Assembly: GCA_028095005.1 (NCBI GenBank)
Contig: CM051460.1
Coordinates: 286,666,238 to 286,730,237, forward strand
Source of the DNA: Rhynchospora pubera
Lineage: Eukaryota > Streptophyta > Magnoliopsida > Poales > Cyperaceae
Length of the DNA stretch: 64,000 bases
Direction: 5' to 3'
Both the position numbers and the translations under genes were made by a program. The notes under the pieces were generated by a model. The model saw only the letters and a program-made list of their open reading frames with translations. It did not search any database and had not been told where the DNA came from. Below, in pieces: positions 25,022-36,143 of this stretch. How positions within the stretch are numbered: position 1 is the stretch's first letter; the number at the start of each line of letters is the position of its first letter.

Positions 25022-25377
25022 ATGATATTGCTCTCCAAACAGTAAATTGCAGTAGAACAAATAAAGGTTGCTACAATCATCCCCGTTTGATTCAACTATA
25101 TTGCAAGGGCACTGGCTTTATCGAATATTAATACACAGCATGAATTTCATTCATTAAGTAATAAATTACAGACAGCAAGTTTCGACTCCTGCTCTTCATG
25201 GCGTTTCCAGTAATAAATTACAGACAGCAAGTTTTGTTATAACGTTTCATGTGATTTTACTTTTATTGGGACCTGAAATGAAAAAAATATATATATATAT
25301 AGCACTAATCTGAGCTTCACGGGACGTGACTCACACTTCGTGGCGGGGTGATTGTGCACATTGCACACCTATTTAAA

Positions 25378-25785
25378 GAGAAAGTTTAATATGCATCGTA
25401 GTGCATAGGACATTCCGTGCACCGAAAATTTTTTCGAAAGTATTTTTGTAAATTGACAAATCTAATTTAACCAATTTAATCTAAATATTGAAATCTCATA
25501 GCAAACCAAAATTTATAATTTTTGAAATTTTATTATTATTTTTTTCGAATTTTTTAAAATATACCATTTTGGAATGTCAAAAATACTACAATATTAAAAA
25601 AATGGTATGTTTTAAAAAAAAATAATAATAAAATCTAAAAAATTGTAAAATTTGGTTTGCTATGAGATTTCAATATGTAGATTAGATTGGTTAAATTAAA
25701 TTTGTCAATTTACAAAAATACCCCCAAAAAGTCCGCGGTGCACGGAATACTCTATGCACTATGGTGCATATTAAACTTTCTTCCT
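25378..25785. mobile_element. near-perfect hairpin MITE
   Basis: Two long arms are inverted copies around a centre near 25580. The left arm begins AAAGTTTAATATGCATCGTA and the right arm ends with its reverse complement (tgcatattaaactttc). TATTTAAA occurs directly outside each end (25370-25377 and 25786-25793), a plausible 8 bp target-site duplication. The whole ~400 bp could fold into one hairpin. Non-coding. Confidence 0.75.
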
Positions 25786-26701
25786 TATTTAAAACACTAA
25801 TTTTCGGGAGTGTGATATTTATTTATTTATTCTTGAAGCGTTATAACGCCCATCAACCCATAGCTATATATATACCTATTTAAAACACTGATACAGTGAT
25901 GCTGAAGAAATTGAGGAACCATATATGTACGGTTGGTCTAAATCAATGCCAGGGCCTATATATATTATTATTTATTATATTATGTAGTCTAGTTCATCCG
26001 TAGGCATGGTTATTATTATTTAACTCGAAAACGTACCCATTGAATGGGTTGGTGAATAAAAATTTTAAAAAATATATATATATACTTCAACAAAAAAAAA
26101 TTTAAAATCTCAATAAAAAAATAATTTAATAGAAATATTTATTTATTCCTTATAATAAAATTATTTGAAAAATTAAAGATGAGAAAATTTTACATATGTG
26201 ATCTATTTTTAAAATTTAAAAATTAACTATCATTTTAAGAAATTTTTTTCATATACGTCGCGCTCTCTTTCCAAACACAATGCTCAATCAATCCAACAAC
26301 AAATTTCTTTTCCATTTTCATGAGTGCACAACCAATCTAGAAATAATTTTTTTCTATTTAAATTGAAGAGTCAATAAACTTAAATCCGGTGATATAATCC
26401 AAACATTAAGTTAAACGATTAATGGTTAAGGTTCATTCGTCTAATTATTTTAGTACTTGAAAACGTAATTTTAATAACATATATCTTTTAATTAATTTAT
26501 TATTAACTATAGGTGAATATCATGTCACATGTCGCACGATGATTATTATTATTATTTCATCTTGCATCGCATTTTAAAGAAAGGACCAAATTAAAAGAAA
26601 CGATCTTAATAATTACACAATTATATATGTAAGAAGAGCAGTTTAAGCACGCTCAAACTAACGGACATCACATATTCACATGCCCCACAAACCTAGCTAC
26701 C
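25786..26701. other. gene-free AT-rich spacer upstream of the glycosyltransferase
   Basis: AT-rich with short (TA)n and poly-A tracts; no gene seen. The last 100 bp before 26702 would hold the promoter of the former glycosyltransferase gene, but I do not identify a convincing core element. Confidence 0.4.
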
Positions 26702-29553
26702 ATGGCAAAACCCAACCTTCATCTTCATGTGGTTCTCTTCCCTTTCCCTGCCCATGGCCACATCTCCCGTCACCTTAATCTAGCACCTCGCTTACACCAG
26801 TACCATTCCAACCTAACTGTAACACTCATCTCAACCCCTCGCAACATAGCTGCCATTCGCTCGTCACTTCCTCCGACTTCACGCTTGCAGCTCCATTCCC
26901 TTCCCTTCCGCCCTGCTGGTCATGGCTTACGCACTGATTCTGAATCCACTGAAGATCTCCCTTCTGACCAATTTGCAACATTTTTTTTAGCGATGGAGTC
27001 CCTCCGCTCAGCCTTTGATCGCTTTATTGCTGAGGCTTCCAAGCAATCTACCGTATGCATCGTCTCAGAGAAGTTCCTGGGGTGATGCTTGATGTCGCGC
27101 ACAAACATCATGCCTTCCATTCTTCTTTGCTTGGTACAAGCGCCTTTGGCGGGGCTGTTTACTTATCATTATTAATGAATCTTTTTCATAATTACAGTGA
27201 CAGTGATCCATTCACTCTTCCAGAGTATCCTGAGGTACTTGTTCATCGCTCACAGCTTCCTGTATCAATTTTATTAGCCACCAAAACTGATCCATCAATG
27301 ATGTTCATACAAAAACAGCTTTCCACTCTATATAAGACAGATGCGGTGCTGATCAATACCACTGAGTACCTCGATCTTGTTGGACTTGGTATGATTAAGA
27401 AAACCCTAAATCTCCCTGTCATTCCCATCGGTCCATTAGTTGGATCCCTCTATTCGCCAATCCTACCTTCAGAGAAGGAATGCAAAATTATTGAATGGTT
27501 AGATTTACATCCTATGGCATCTGTGCTATACATTTCCTTTGGGTCCCAAAACTCGATACAGAAAAATCAAATGTTAGAGTTGGCACTTGGCCTTGAAGCG
27601 AGTAGGCGACCATTCATCTGGGTCATCCGACCGCCTTTTGGATTTAATGCAAAGGATGAGTTCAAAGATGAATGGCTACCAGAAGGCTTTGAGAAAAGAA
27701 TTAAAGAGGAGAACAGAGGATTCTTTGTGCACGGTTGAGCACCACAAATTGCAATTCTCAGTCACAAATCCATAGGTGCTTTTCTTAGCCATTGTGGATG
27801 GAACTCGGTGCTTGAAAGCCTGAACTCAAGTGTACCAATCATAGGGTGGCCATTAGAAGGAGATCAACCTTTTAATGTAACAAGATTGGTAAAGTTGGGA
27901 GTCTGTGTTGAGATGGCAAGGGGCAATCTGGAAACCTCAGAGGTGGAAAAAGAGGTGGCTGACGCTGTTGAGATAGTGATGGGTGATAATGAGAAAAGGC
28001 GAGATATGAGGGAAAACCAGACTAGATGGTGTAAACCAGACTAGATGGTCACCTTTCTGGAAATTTTGCAAAAAATGTGAACCTCTAACAGATATGTTGA
28101 GATCAGTTCAACTCGGCAATGGGGTTGATACTTTGTTTTGGGAAGATAAATGGCATGATAATATCTCTTTGAAAGTTGCTTATTCTAATCTTTATGACAT
28201 TTGTTCAGATAGTAAAATGACAGTAGCAATGGCTTTTGTTGACAATTTCAGAAATATTAAATTTAGAAGAAATCTGTCTTTTGTGCAACATAGAGACTTT
28301 TTGTTTATGTTACAAGACATTTGTAAACATCTCCCCCTTTCAGCAGAGTTTGATAAAGTGATTTGGAATGGCAACCTTAATGGTCGGTTCAATACCAAAG
28401 AGATGTATCTTTGGATAGAGGATAGAGGGGTTTCTAGCTCCTTTTTCGATCACATCTGGAAGCTGAAAATACCCTTGAAAATTCAAATTTTCTTGTGGCT
28501 TCTTTGTAGGAAAACTTTACTTACGAGAACCAAACTTAGAAGATCAGGTTGGGAGGGACCCATTAATTGTGTGTATTGTCCAAATGATGAGAAAATTGAT
28601 CATCTTTTTTTCGCTTGTGCACATGTTCAACAGATGTGGAATTGGTTGTTGATTAAATTTCATGTTAATGAGGTCCCTAATTCTTTAGAGGATTTTCTGG
28701 TTTTAGCAAATCTTATTCTTGAGCAAGACCAAAATGCTTTCAGATTATGTAGTGCAGCAGTTTTATGGACTTGTTGGCTGTTAAGAAACGATGTGTGTTT
28801 TAATGAGTCTCCATATGCAACATTGAATACTTATATTGCTAAAGTTAAATATCTTGTATCATACTGGTCAGGTATGTGGACCCCCCAGGTTAAAGAACAG
28901 GTGATGCAACTGATGCATGAAGTGGAGCTAGAAGCATTGGAGGAGGTGCTGCCTTTACAGTATGATTTGTGGGGATTTGCATCAGCTGGGAGTAGGACAC
29001 AAGGTGGAGATGAGCAAGAGTCAAAAGATCACCCAAATGATAGATGGGCCTCTGCATTCACTCAGAGCAACAATCTGGAGAACAATGTGTTGTCTGTTGC
29101 TTGATAGCAATAGCTGTACAAAGCATGCTTTGCTTCCTGTATCTTCATTTGTCGCACTTTTTCTATTGGGACCTATCTGTTTTCGTGCATTGGCTTGGCA
29201 ATTGTGTGGGTATGGTTGACTCGTTAGTTTTAGCTGTTTTGATGGTAGTTCAAGGGTCTTCATTGGTACAAGTAGGTACCTTGCTGGGTAGTAGCTATTT
29301 GGGCTCTGAAAATAACTTCTTTGCTCTTGTTTTGTGAGAACTCTTTGATTTGTAATCATTTCTTAGTAATTGCTTTCTGGATGCTCTTCTTAAAGAAGAG
29401 TGGTGGGCGCTCCCCACTAATTTCCAAAAAATGAGGGAAAAGGCCAAGGAAATCAGCAAAATGCTGAAAGGAACATGGAAAGATGAAACTTGTTCCTCAG
29501 CAAAAGGGCTTCCAGAGTTCTTAAAATTGATTGAAACGGTGATGGATAACTAA
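26702..29553 (+). pseudogene. family-1 UDP-glycosyltransferase (UGT92-like), disrupted
   Basis: The N-terminal domain starts MAKPNLHLHVVLFPFPAHGH, with the conserved catalytic-type His in the PAHGH loop. The C-terminal domain carries YISFGSQNSIQ and the PSPG sugar-donor box (APQIAILSHKSIGAFLSHCG, then WNSVLES and GDQ). The family moves sugar from UDP-sugars to small metabolites in the cytosol. Three lesions are visible: a small deletion and frameshift near 27078-27086 after CIVSEKFLG; TGA at 27736-27738 replacing the first Trp of the PSPG box; and an L1 fragment (28017-29430) that splits codon MRE|KAK. The C-terminus resumes at 29431 (KAKEISKMLKGTWKDET) and stops at 29551-29553. Length and motifs suit a roughly 480-residue UGT. 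It resembles the UGT92A group by its PSPG flanks; that subfamily call is tentative. Confidence 0.9.
28017..29430 (+). mobile_element. 5'-truncated L1-type LINE inserted in the UGT pseudogene
   Basis: ATGAGGGAAAA at 28006-28016 is repeated at 29431-29441, an 11 bp target-site duplication. The insert ends in a short A-tail (CCAAAAA). One open frame (28094-29104, 336 codons) encodes the region downstream of reverse transcriptase. It includes a zf-RVT zinc-binding domain (IWKLKIPLKIQIFLWLL, CVYCPNDEKIDHLFFACAHV) typical of plant L1 LINEs. Endonuclease and the RT core are missing, so this is a dead 5'-truncated copy of about 1.4 kb. The long intact frame suggests a fairly recent insertion. Confidence 0.92.
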
Positions 29554-31271
29554 ATTAATTAAAGCCAATTACTTGTACCTTAACTGTGAATTTCTCTGGA
29601 TCTAGTATGTAACTTAATTGGGATTTTTATGCGGTGTTTCTAGTTTAGTTTTTTATAATTACTGCCAAAGTTTTTGCGTTTAGAGTTAACAGTTGTATGA
29701 TCCCATGACCACAAATTAAAAAAAAAAAACTCTCATCCGACTTAAAGCAGGGAAAAAGAAATTGAATGGAGGGAAAAAAAGCGAACAGAATTGTTATCGA
29801 AGTGATCTTTTATTATACAATTGGGTTATTGAAGCGTTCGATTTAAACGCATTCATGTATATATATATAAAATATGAGAAATGCTAGAGTCCAATATATT
29901 AGATGGATAGAGTCAATCCAATATAATGGACAGAATCATTTTCATATTTTTAAATTTCAAATGATCGATCCGAACCATTCAATATGTTCTCCATATTGAA
30001 AACTTATAAAAAAAAACCAAAATTTACATTTTTTTTTCAATTTTTTTACTATTTTTTTATATTTTAGAAAATCATTGTTATTAGACAATATATTAAAAAT
30101 CATGAATATTCCAAAGGTATCAAAAAAATAGCAAAAAAATTCAAGAAATTTGTAAAAATTGATTTCTTATGAACTTCACCTGCTCCAAAAAATTTACAGA
30201 GAGGGGATTAGAATAAATGAAGATGAAGTTCTTGCCTCAAAGTGTCCAATATGAGTCACCTCAGAATCGGGGTGTAGACTGAATAAAGAAGAAAACTGTT
30301 CATTTTACTCTCTCTCATCTAGTATTGTGGAGCCTAGCCTAACGGTCAGGAGGGATACCAGGGAAAAAAGAAAGAACATTGATGTATATACAAAGCTGGA
30401 CATTATTACATATCAAAGCATCGATACGGAACCCAATTATCTTAGCTTGCACCATTACAAAAGTTAGTAAGAGGAAGTACGTAGTACGAGTTAACCCAAA
30501 AAAGAAGGTTAATTCAAGCCTACTATATACTAATATATACATCATCACAAACACCAAACAAAAAGGAAACCTAGAACCATGCAGTACAAGTTAATCTTCG
30601 GAAAAATATGAACCATAACATGTCAACGCCAATTTCACATGCATGGCCTGGAACTTTACCTACTAGAGAGAAAAAAGAAAGGAACTTATCAACAGAATAA
30701 AAGAAAAGAAAAGAAGCAAGGAGAATAAAACTTCAGTTGGATGCCAAGACTGGGTTGACCAGGTGTTAAGTTACCAGTTGACCAATGGCATTCTCTTATT
30801 TATTTATTTATTTATTTTTTCTTTCCCTTGTTCTGCATAGTTACCGGCAACAGAACTAACATTGATAATATAAGGCCAAGCTCCGATAAATACGAAAGAA
30901 TTCTATAGAAATGGAAAGACAAGTTGAAAAGAATAAGATCCAACAATTATCTGATACTGATACCAAATCAAGTGTAGCAATTCTAGGTCACAACTGCAAG
31001 CATGATGGGAAGTCCATATTTTATTTTACCTGATGTTAATTAGCTAAGTCCTCTACAAAAGCAGACAAGAAGCTCAACCCTCTTGAATCAGCCCAATATC
31101 AACCTGGCCTTCCTCAGTTACATCTAGCAAGATAACAATTTAAAAAATCCTAAGCAGGCCAGAACAAAAATATAACCGTAGCCAGAACTATAACAGTACC
31201 AAGTACCAAACAATCCTATTTTTTTAATCATTATTTGTCTCACGAAGTATATTTATCTTCAGGTACCCTTT
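29554..31271. other. gene-free stretch with a weak AT-rich hairpin and an (ATTT)n tract
   Basis: At 29880-30180 an AT-rich segment has loosely inverted halves around 30060 and may be an old MITE. An (ATTT)n microsatellite lies at 30796-30816. The rest shows no gene I can support; it could hold the 3' flank of the minus-strand MULE gene. Confidence 0.4.
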
Positions 31272-32880
31272 CTACAAGATCACTGAGAAAAAGAAAGCAC
31301 TTTGATCAAAAGGAAATGATAGAAAAATGGTACCTGTATGTGAGGTTGAAGTGCCTTCATAATCAATTTTCCTTTGGCATCGTTTTTTGTTATGGCCAAT
31401 CTGCCCACACATGCTACAACGATTAACTGGCCCCAGTGAGCCTTTTCCTCGCTTCCGTCTTCCACGTTTCTTATTATGTCCATTAGGCTCATAAACAATG
31501 CCTGTGTACTCTGGCCAATCTTCTGAACTCCCAAAAGCATGCAACTGCAGAACCCATGTTGCCAGGAGCCGACCGACACTGTAAGCCTCATCTACAAATT
31601 GACTGATGTCGAAGGAGCCAAAAGCACATATGGCTAGCATGTGGGAACAGGGTATGCCAGTGAGTTGAGGTTTCTGGCAATCACAGCTCCTCTGGTCAAG
31701 CCTGACTACGTGCTTAACCCCTCCCTTCTGCCGAGAATTAACCATCTCAATTTTAGTTTTAACCTCATGTATGCTTGTTCCAAAATGGTAGCCAGTGATT
31801 TCATGCTTGCTGGCTTTGTCTTTCCTCAATCCCAGTATGGCCGTTATTTTATTGGACCATAACTGATTGTCAATTTGGATTTTGCTTGCAGCTTCCTTTC
31901 TCTCAGCAAAATACTTTGCAGACTTGTGAAATGTCAACTCCACCATAGCAGTAATTGGCAACTCACATATGCCTTTGAAGATGGTGTTGAGACACTCAGG
32001 CCCATTGGTCGTCATTATCCCATACCGACGACCACCATCTTCACACTGCGTCCAGACATGATAAGCACTCTCCTCAAGCGGCTTTGTACCAACTTTCATT
32101 AACCAATTGTATGCTTCTCGGTTAGCCTGAAGAATATGTGTCATCCCCAGCTGGAATTTGCTTGGCTGATTTTGTTTGAGAGCCCACTTGACCAAATCAA
32201 CCAATTCTTCTTTTTTAAACACTGCTTGAAAACTCTCACAAAGGTAGCGGGAGCAGTATCGATGGAAGGCTTCCCCCGTGCCAGTACACCAACCACTATC
32301 TGGTTGGTCAAAGAGCCTCAAAATGTAGTCTTGACGATCAGAAATAACACAAAGAGGGCGTGTGCCCACCACTTCCCTTCGCAACCAGTACATGAACCAA
32401 TACCAAGATTCGTCATTTTCTGTCTCTACTATGGAAAAGGCCAAGGGAAGCAACTGCCCTTCTGCATCATAAGCTACTACAAAAAGCAATTTACCTCCAT
32501 ATTTACCAGATAGGATAGCACTGTCAATACCAATCACTGGTCGACAGTGGGAGAATCCCTTGATAGCTGGACCAAATGCCCAAGAAACACCTCTCAACAG
32601 CCTGACCTTCGGATCTGCGGTACTATCAGACCACCAATTAACCTTCGTTCCCGGGTTGGAAGCCTGAATGGCATTGAATAAAGGAGCAAGCAAGGTATAT
32701 GATTCTCTCCATTCCCCAAAAAGGTGAGCTATGGCTTTCTGTTTTGCAAGCCATGCTTTGTTGTAAGACAGAGTAAATGGGTACCGCTTTTTCACAATCT
32801 CTTGAATATCTTTTGGGCTGGTATCAAGCTTCTCTCGAACCATATTACGTATCATCTGCGCAATGAAGTTACTGCTCAAG
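31272..32880 (-). pseudogene. Mutator-like (MULE) transposase, 5'-truncated
   Basis: A 535-codon minus-strand frame with no ATG at its 5' end; the first codon is TTG at 32879. Counted from there, the MULE catalytic triad is plausible: Asp119 (PVIGIDSAILSGKYGG), Asp181 (CVISDRQ) and Glu295 (TNGPECLN). The second Asp sits in DRQDYI rather than the usual DRHKGI-like sequence. A SWIM zinc finger follows (C399, C401, C411, H413), then a basic stretch and a CCHC knuckle (C488, C491, H496, C501). A possible small intron (donor after SHTG) lies near the 3' end, with little effect on the C-terminus. Frame and domains are otherwise intact. The N-terminal MuDR-type region is missing, cut at about 32884 where an inverted duplication begins. 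It may be a captured fragment or a decayed autonomous element. Confidence 0.88.
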
Positions 32881-32991
32881 TTCCGCGACAGTGAAGGACC
32901 ATAGGAACTTGAGCAGTAACTTCATTGCGCAGATGATACGTAATATGGTTCGAGAGAAGCTTGATACCAGCCCAAAAGATATTCAAGAGAT
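32797..32991. repeat. 88 bp perfect inverted repeat with 19 bp loop
   Basis: The left arm 32797-32884 is the 5'-most part of the MULE frame. The right arm 32904-32991 is its exact reverse complement as far as I can read. The spacer is GCGACAGTGAAGGACCATA (32885-32903). The arms hold about 29 codons of transposase, so any transcript across this point would form an 88 bp duplex. Confidence 0.93.
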
Positions 32992-34373
32992 GAAATCGTA
33001 AAACCCTTGGATCGTCATTCCAATTGACGATCCAAGAGAATTCACATTAATTCATGGTACTTTAACCAATGAACAAAGTATGAACATATATGTATTTTAG
33101 GTACTCAAAGATTATTGTTGAGAAATAGTTATTGACTTTTTGACTCGCATTAAAATAATGTACAATTCTATTGGTACTGAAATATTTTTTTTTTCTCTGG
33201 CTTTTGTGATGCTTAATATTATTTGTCATCATTGACTTTATCTTTGCGATGCTTAATGTGAAGGTCGTATGTAGTGTTCTCCAAAATGACACGATACGAC
33301 ACGAATACAAAATTAGTACGACACGATCGTGTTATCATGTCGTGTCATAATCGTGTTGTGTTGGGACATTAGAAAGTTTGACACGATTCAACACGACACG
33401 AACATGAATTAACACGACACCTCAACACAAATTTAATTATTAATGTTGATTATTTAAGCAAAATTAATAATTTAATTTAATTTTATAATACTATATCATA
33501 TTATTTACCATCATTTAAATCATAATAGTGTTGTAATATATCTAGTTATTATTTTTTATAAAAATATTAATAAAAAGTTTAAACTTAATCAAATAATAAA
33601 TTATTATGTTTAGTATTTTTTCTCTTACTTTTATTTTTTTTAATAATATTTTAATTTAAAAAATAATAAAATAATATGACACGATTTGACACGACACGAT
33701 CGTGTTAGTCGTGGGTGTCGTGTTGCCTCTTCTCACCACTAAGCACGACACGACACGACACAATTAAAAAAGTAGTTCGTGTTAACACGACACGACACGA
33801 GACTCTAACACGATCGTGTTTGACACAACACGACACGACACGCACGGTTGGAGAACACTAGTTGTATGTTGCATACATATGCCTATTTTCACAACGTACC
33901 TGGATTACTGAGAATTACAAGGTACTTTTAAATTCCTTCACAATTAACTTTGTTTTTTGTTTTGACTGATTCAAACGCCTCTTCAGCTTTAAGCCTCAAT
34001 AATTAAAACATTACTAAAAATAAAAACTCAAATATTACTTTCTCTATAAACCCATAATAAATTTTGACGTTTTAATTTTTGTATTAACTGGCATCAAGAG
34101 ATCGTAAAGTTCATTAATCTGTAGGCATTGATTTCTTCAGTACTTAATTTTTACTTGTAAAAAGCCAAAAAATATTGCGATGCCTTGTGTGTGAACAAAA
34201 TTGTACATTATTTTAATGTGAGTCAAAAAGTCAACAACTACTTCTCAACAATAATCTTTGCGTACCTAAAATACATATCTGTTCATATTTGTTCATCGGT
34301 TAAAGTGCCGCAAATTAATGTGATTTTTCTTGGATCGTCAATTGGAATGACGATCCAAGGATTTTGCGATTTC
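32992..34373. mobile_element. long-TIR (MULE-like) element with nested hAT MITE
   Basis: Inverted arms of about 177 bp lie at 32992-33168 and 34198-34373. Each contains its own small palindrome, CTTGGATCGTCA paired with TGACGATCCAAG across a few bases. They also share gactttttgactc and ttattttaatg in opposite orientation. TIRs this long suggest a MULE. The left arm directly abuts the 88 bp hairpin, so the original left flank and any 9 bp target-site duplication are lost. The core is non-coding apart from the nested MITE. Confidence 0.7.
33272..33860. mobile_element. hAT-type MITE saturated with CGTGTCGTGT words
   Basis: The termini are TAGTGTTCTCCAAAATGAC and, read from the right, TAGTGTTCTCCAACCGTGC. 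The flanking 8 bp are GTCGTATG (33264-33271) and GTTGTATG (33861-33868), one mismatch. Subterminal regions are packed with acacgacacgac words around an AT-rich core. Non-coding, 589 bp, nested inside the long-TIR element. Confidence 0.85.
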
Positions 34374-34481
34374 GTCAATTCGGATGACGATCGAACGACA
34401 TTATTTTTAAAATTTCGAATTTTAACCGTTATTATCAAAATTCGAGTGAACAATAATGTTAGTTTTAATTTTTCTGGACAA

Positions 34482-35233
34482 TAAATCAAGTTGTTGCAAC
34501 TTGCAAGGCTCAAAAATTATCTACAACTACAAGTTAAATTATTGTTGAAAGCCTCAACAATCAATAAATCAACGTTCAACACTTCAACCTGAAGTTATTG
34601 TGTGTTAAATATAAACATTTGATGCTGACACTAACTAACTAGCTAACAGAAAGGAGAGAGAAAAGAGAGGAGAGGAGAGCAGAGGAGGAAAGGGGAGAGA
34701 GGAGAAGTGAAGAGGAGCCGAAAGAAAAAGGAGAGAAAATTTCTCTGAGAAATCAGAATCCTTATCTGCTCCCGCGCGGGACGGTCCAGCGCAGCCTACG
34801 AACCGTCCGATCTGATCTGGACGGTTCGGGCCTACCAATCAGGTTACATGTACGGAGCTCCCTTTGCCATTGAGATTAAATCACACGGCTCACAGCAGTG
34901 CGCTGGACAGTCCCGCGCGGGACGGGATTTCATTTCGAGAAATCGAGTCGAAGCGCTTCAAAAAGACCGGGAGTGTGCTTGTCGTCTAGGCCCAAGATGA
35001 TCCCTTGTTCTCATTTATTTTATATAGAAAATCCTTTTTGCATTCTACAGTTCTACTCTAGAATTTCTAGTACTCAATAAGACAATAAATCAAGTTGTTG
35101 CAAGACACAAAAATTATCTACAACTACAAGTTAAATTATTGTTGAAAGCCTCAACAATCAATAAATCAACGTTCAACACTTCAACCCGAAGTTATTGTGT
35201 GTTAAATATAAACATTTGATGCTGACACTATAC
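34482..35233. repeat. 152 bp direct repeats around a 450 bp insert in a lipoxygenase-like intron
   Basis: 34482-34633 and 35082-35233 are near-identical direct copies (tcaacgttcaacacttcaac through aacatttgatgctgacacta). The second runs into a lipoxygenase exon-11 pseudogene fragment and resembles the end of lipoxygenase intron 10 near 20645-20700. The insert between them carries a GA-rich tract (34645-34735) and the GC-rich MITE at 34755. Confidence 0.75.
34755..34936. mobile_element. GC-rich MITE with CCCGCGCGGGAC inverted ends
   Basis: CCCGCGCGGGACGGTCCAGC near the left end and its near-complement (gcgctggacagtcccgcgcg) near the right end form inverted arms. GAGAAATC flanks both sides (34747-34754 and 34937-34944), a plausible 8 bp target-site duplication. 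The composition is strikingly GC-rich against an AT-rich background. Confidence 0.6.
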
Positions 35234-35248
35234 TGTGGCACATTATAG

Positions 35249-35508
35249 GTACTCTCATACTCATGTAAGTATGTCGCATGTCTGTTGAGGTATACCTAGG
35301 GCAGCGTGCATCAGCACTCAGCAGTCAGCAGGTTGGGCAGATAATGGTCAGGTGTTCCAGCTGTTTGAAGAATTTACAGATGATGCAAGGAGATTGAAGA
35401 AGATTATATAGAGGAACAAGGATGCCATTGAAGAATCTGATGGAACCTGTGGTACCCATTGTTGTATTCGGACAGCAAAAGGGATTCCAAATAGTGTGTT
35501 GATATATG
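35249..35508 (+). pseudogene. lipoxygenase pseudogene 1, last-exon fragment
   Basis: Homologous to lipoxygenase exon 11 (20726-21004). Recognisable parts are gtgcatcagca, caggttgggcaga, tgtttgaagaatt and the end aagggattccaaatagtgtg. That end would encode the C-terminal GIPNSV, but small insertions and deletions destroy the frame and the iron-binding terminal Ile is lost. The preceding intron-10-like sequence (35082-35248) is retained. Confidence 0.9.
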
Positions 35509-35509
35509 T

Positions 35510-36128
35510 AACCATTGTTGCATGTGTAAATGCTATCAAAACATATATTATTTCAGACAATTCAGTTCTTTCATATGATGCATGCACATGGGTACTGCAC
35601 TCAGCCACTCACAGCGCCACATGGGCAGAGGCACAACACTTCACTAGGTCGTTTAAACCCAACCTATATATACGCTTTAAAGAATAGTTAGATTTTCACT
35701 GTGACACTAAGGTATGACTCCAAAATCGGACAAGCCAACAGCTCCCATTCTTTTATCATCTCAATTGCGTTTCAAATGGACATATCCATTTTTTTATTTT
35801 TCAGAAAATTATATTTTAATTTCTTAATTGTTTGAAAGCCTTCTAAAGCTCATTTTTGCATAAAATTTTATATGCATGCTCACAAAATAATAAAGAATTT
35901 GGGAGTGTAAAATTTTTTATTTAAAAAATAATTTATATAATTTTTGAACTCACATAAAAATGTCATAGTTAGCATGTTAATAACATATATTAAGATATAA
36001 TAATATAATGCCTTAAACCAAAAACATTATATTATTAACATAATATTATTAACTGTTAAATTTCTCAATATAAATTAAAAGATTATAATATAATGTTAAG
36101 AACATTATATTAGTAATATAAATAAATT
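35510..36128. other. gene-free AT-rich stretch
   Basis: The sequence is very AT-rich with repeated taatataatg and cattatatta words in both orientations. The same style resumes at 37264-37860 beyond the L1 insertion. It was presumably one AT-rich block that separated the two parts of lipoxygenase pseudogene 1. No gene seen. Confidence 0.5.
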
Positions 36129-36143
36129 AATTTTCTATAATCT

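Noticed and set aside
34482..35233. Direct repeats read as a pair of short LTRs (TRIM)
   Set aside because: The repeats lack TG...CA ends, primer-binding site and polypurine tract, and the sequence is lipoxygenase intron.
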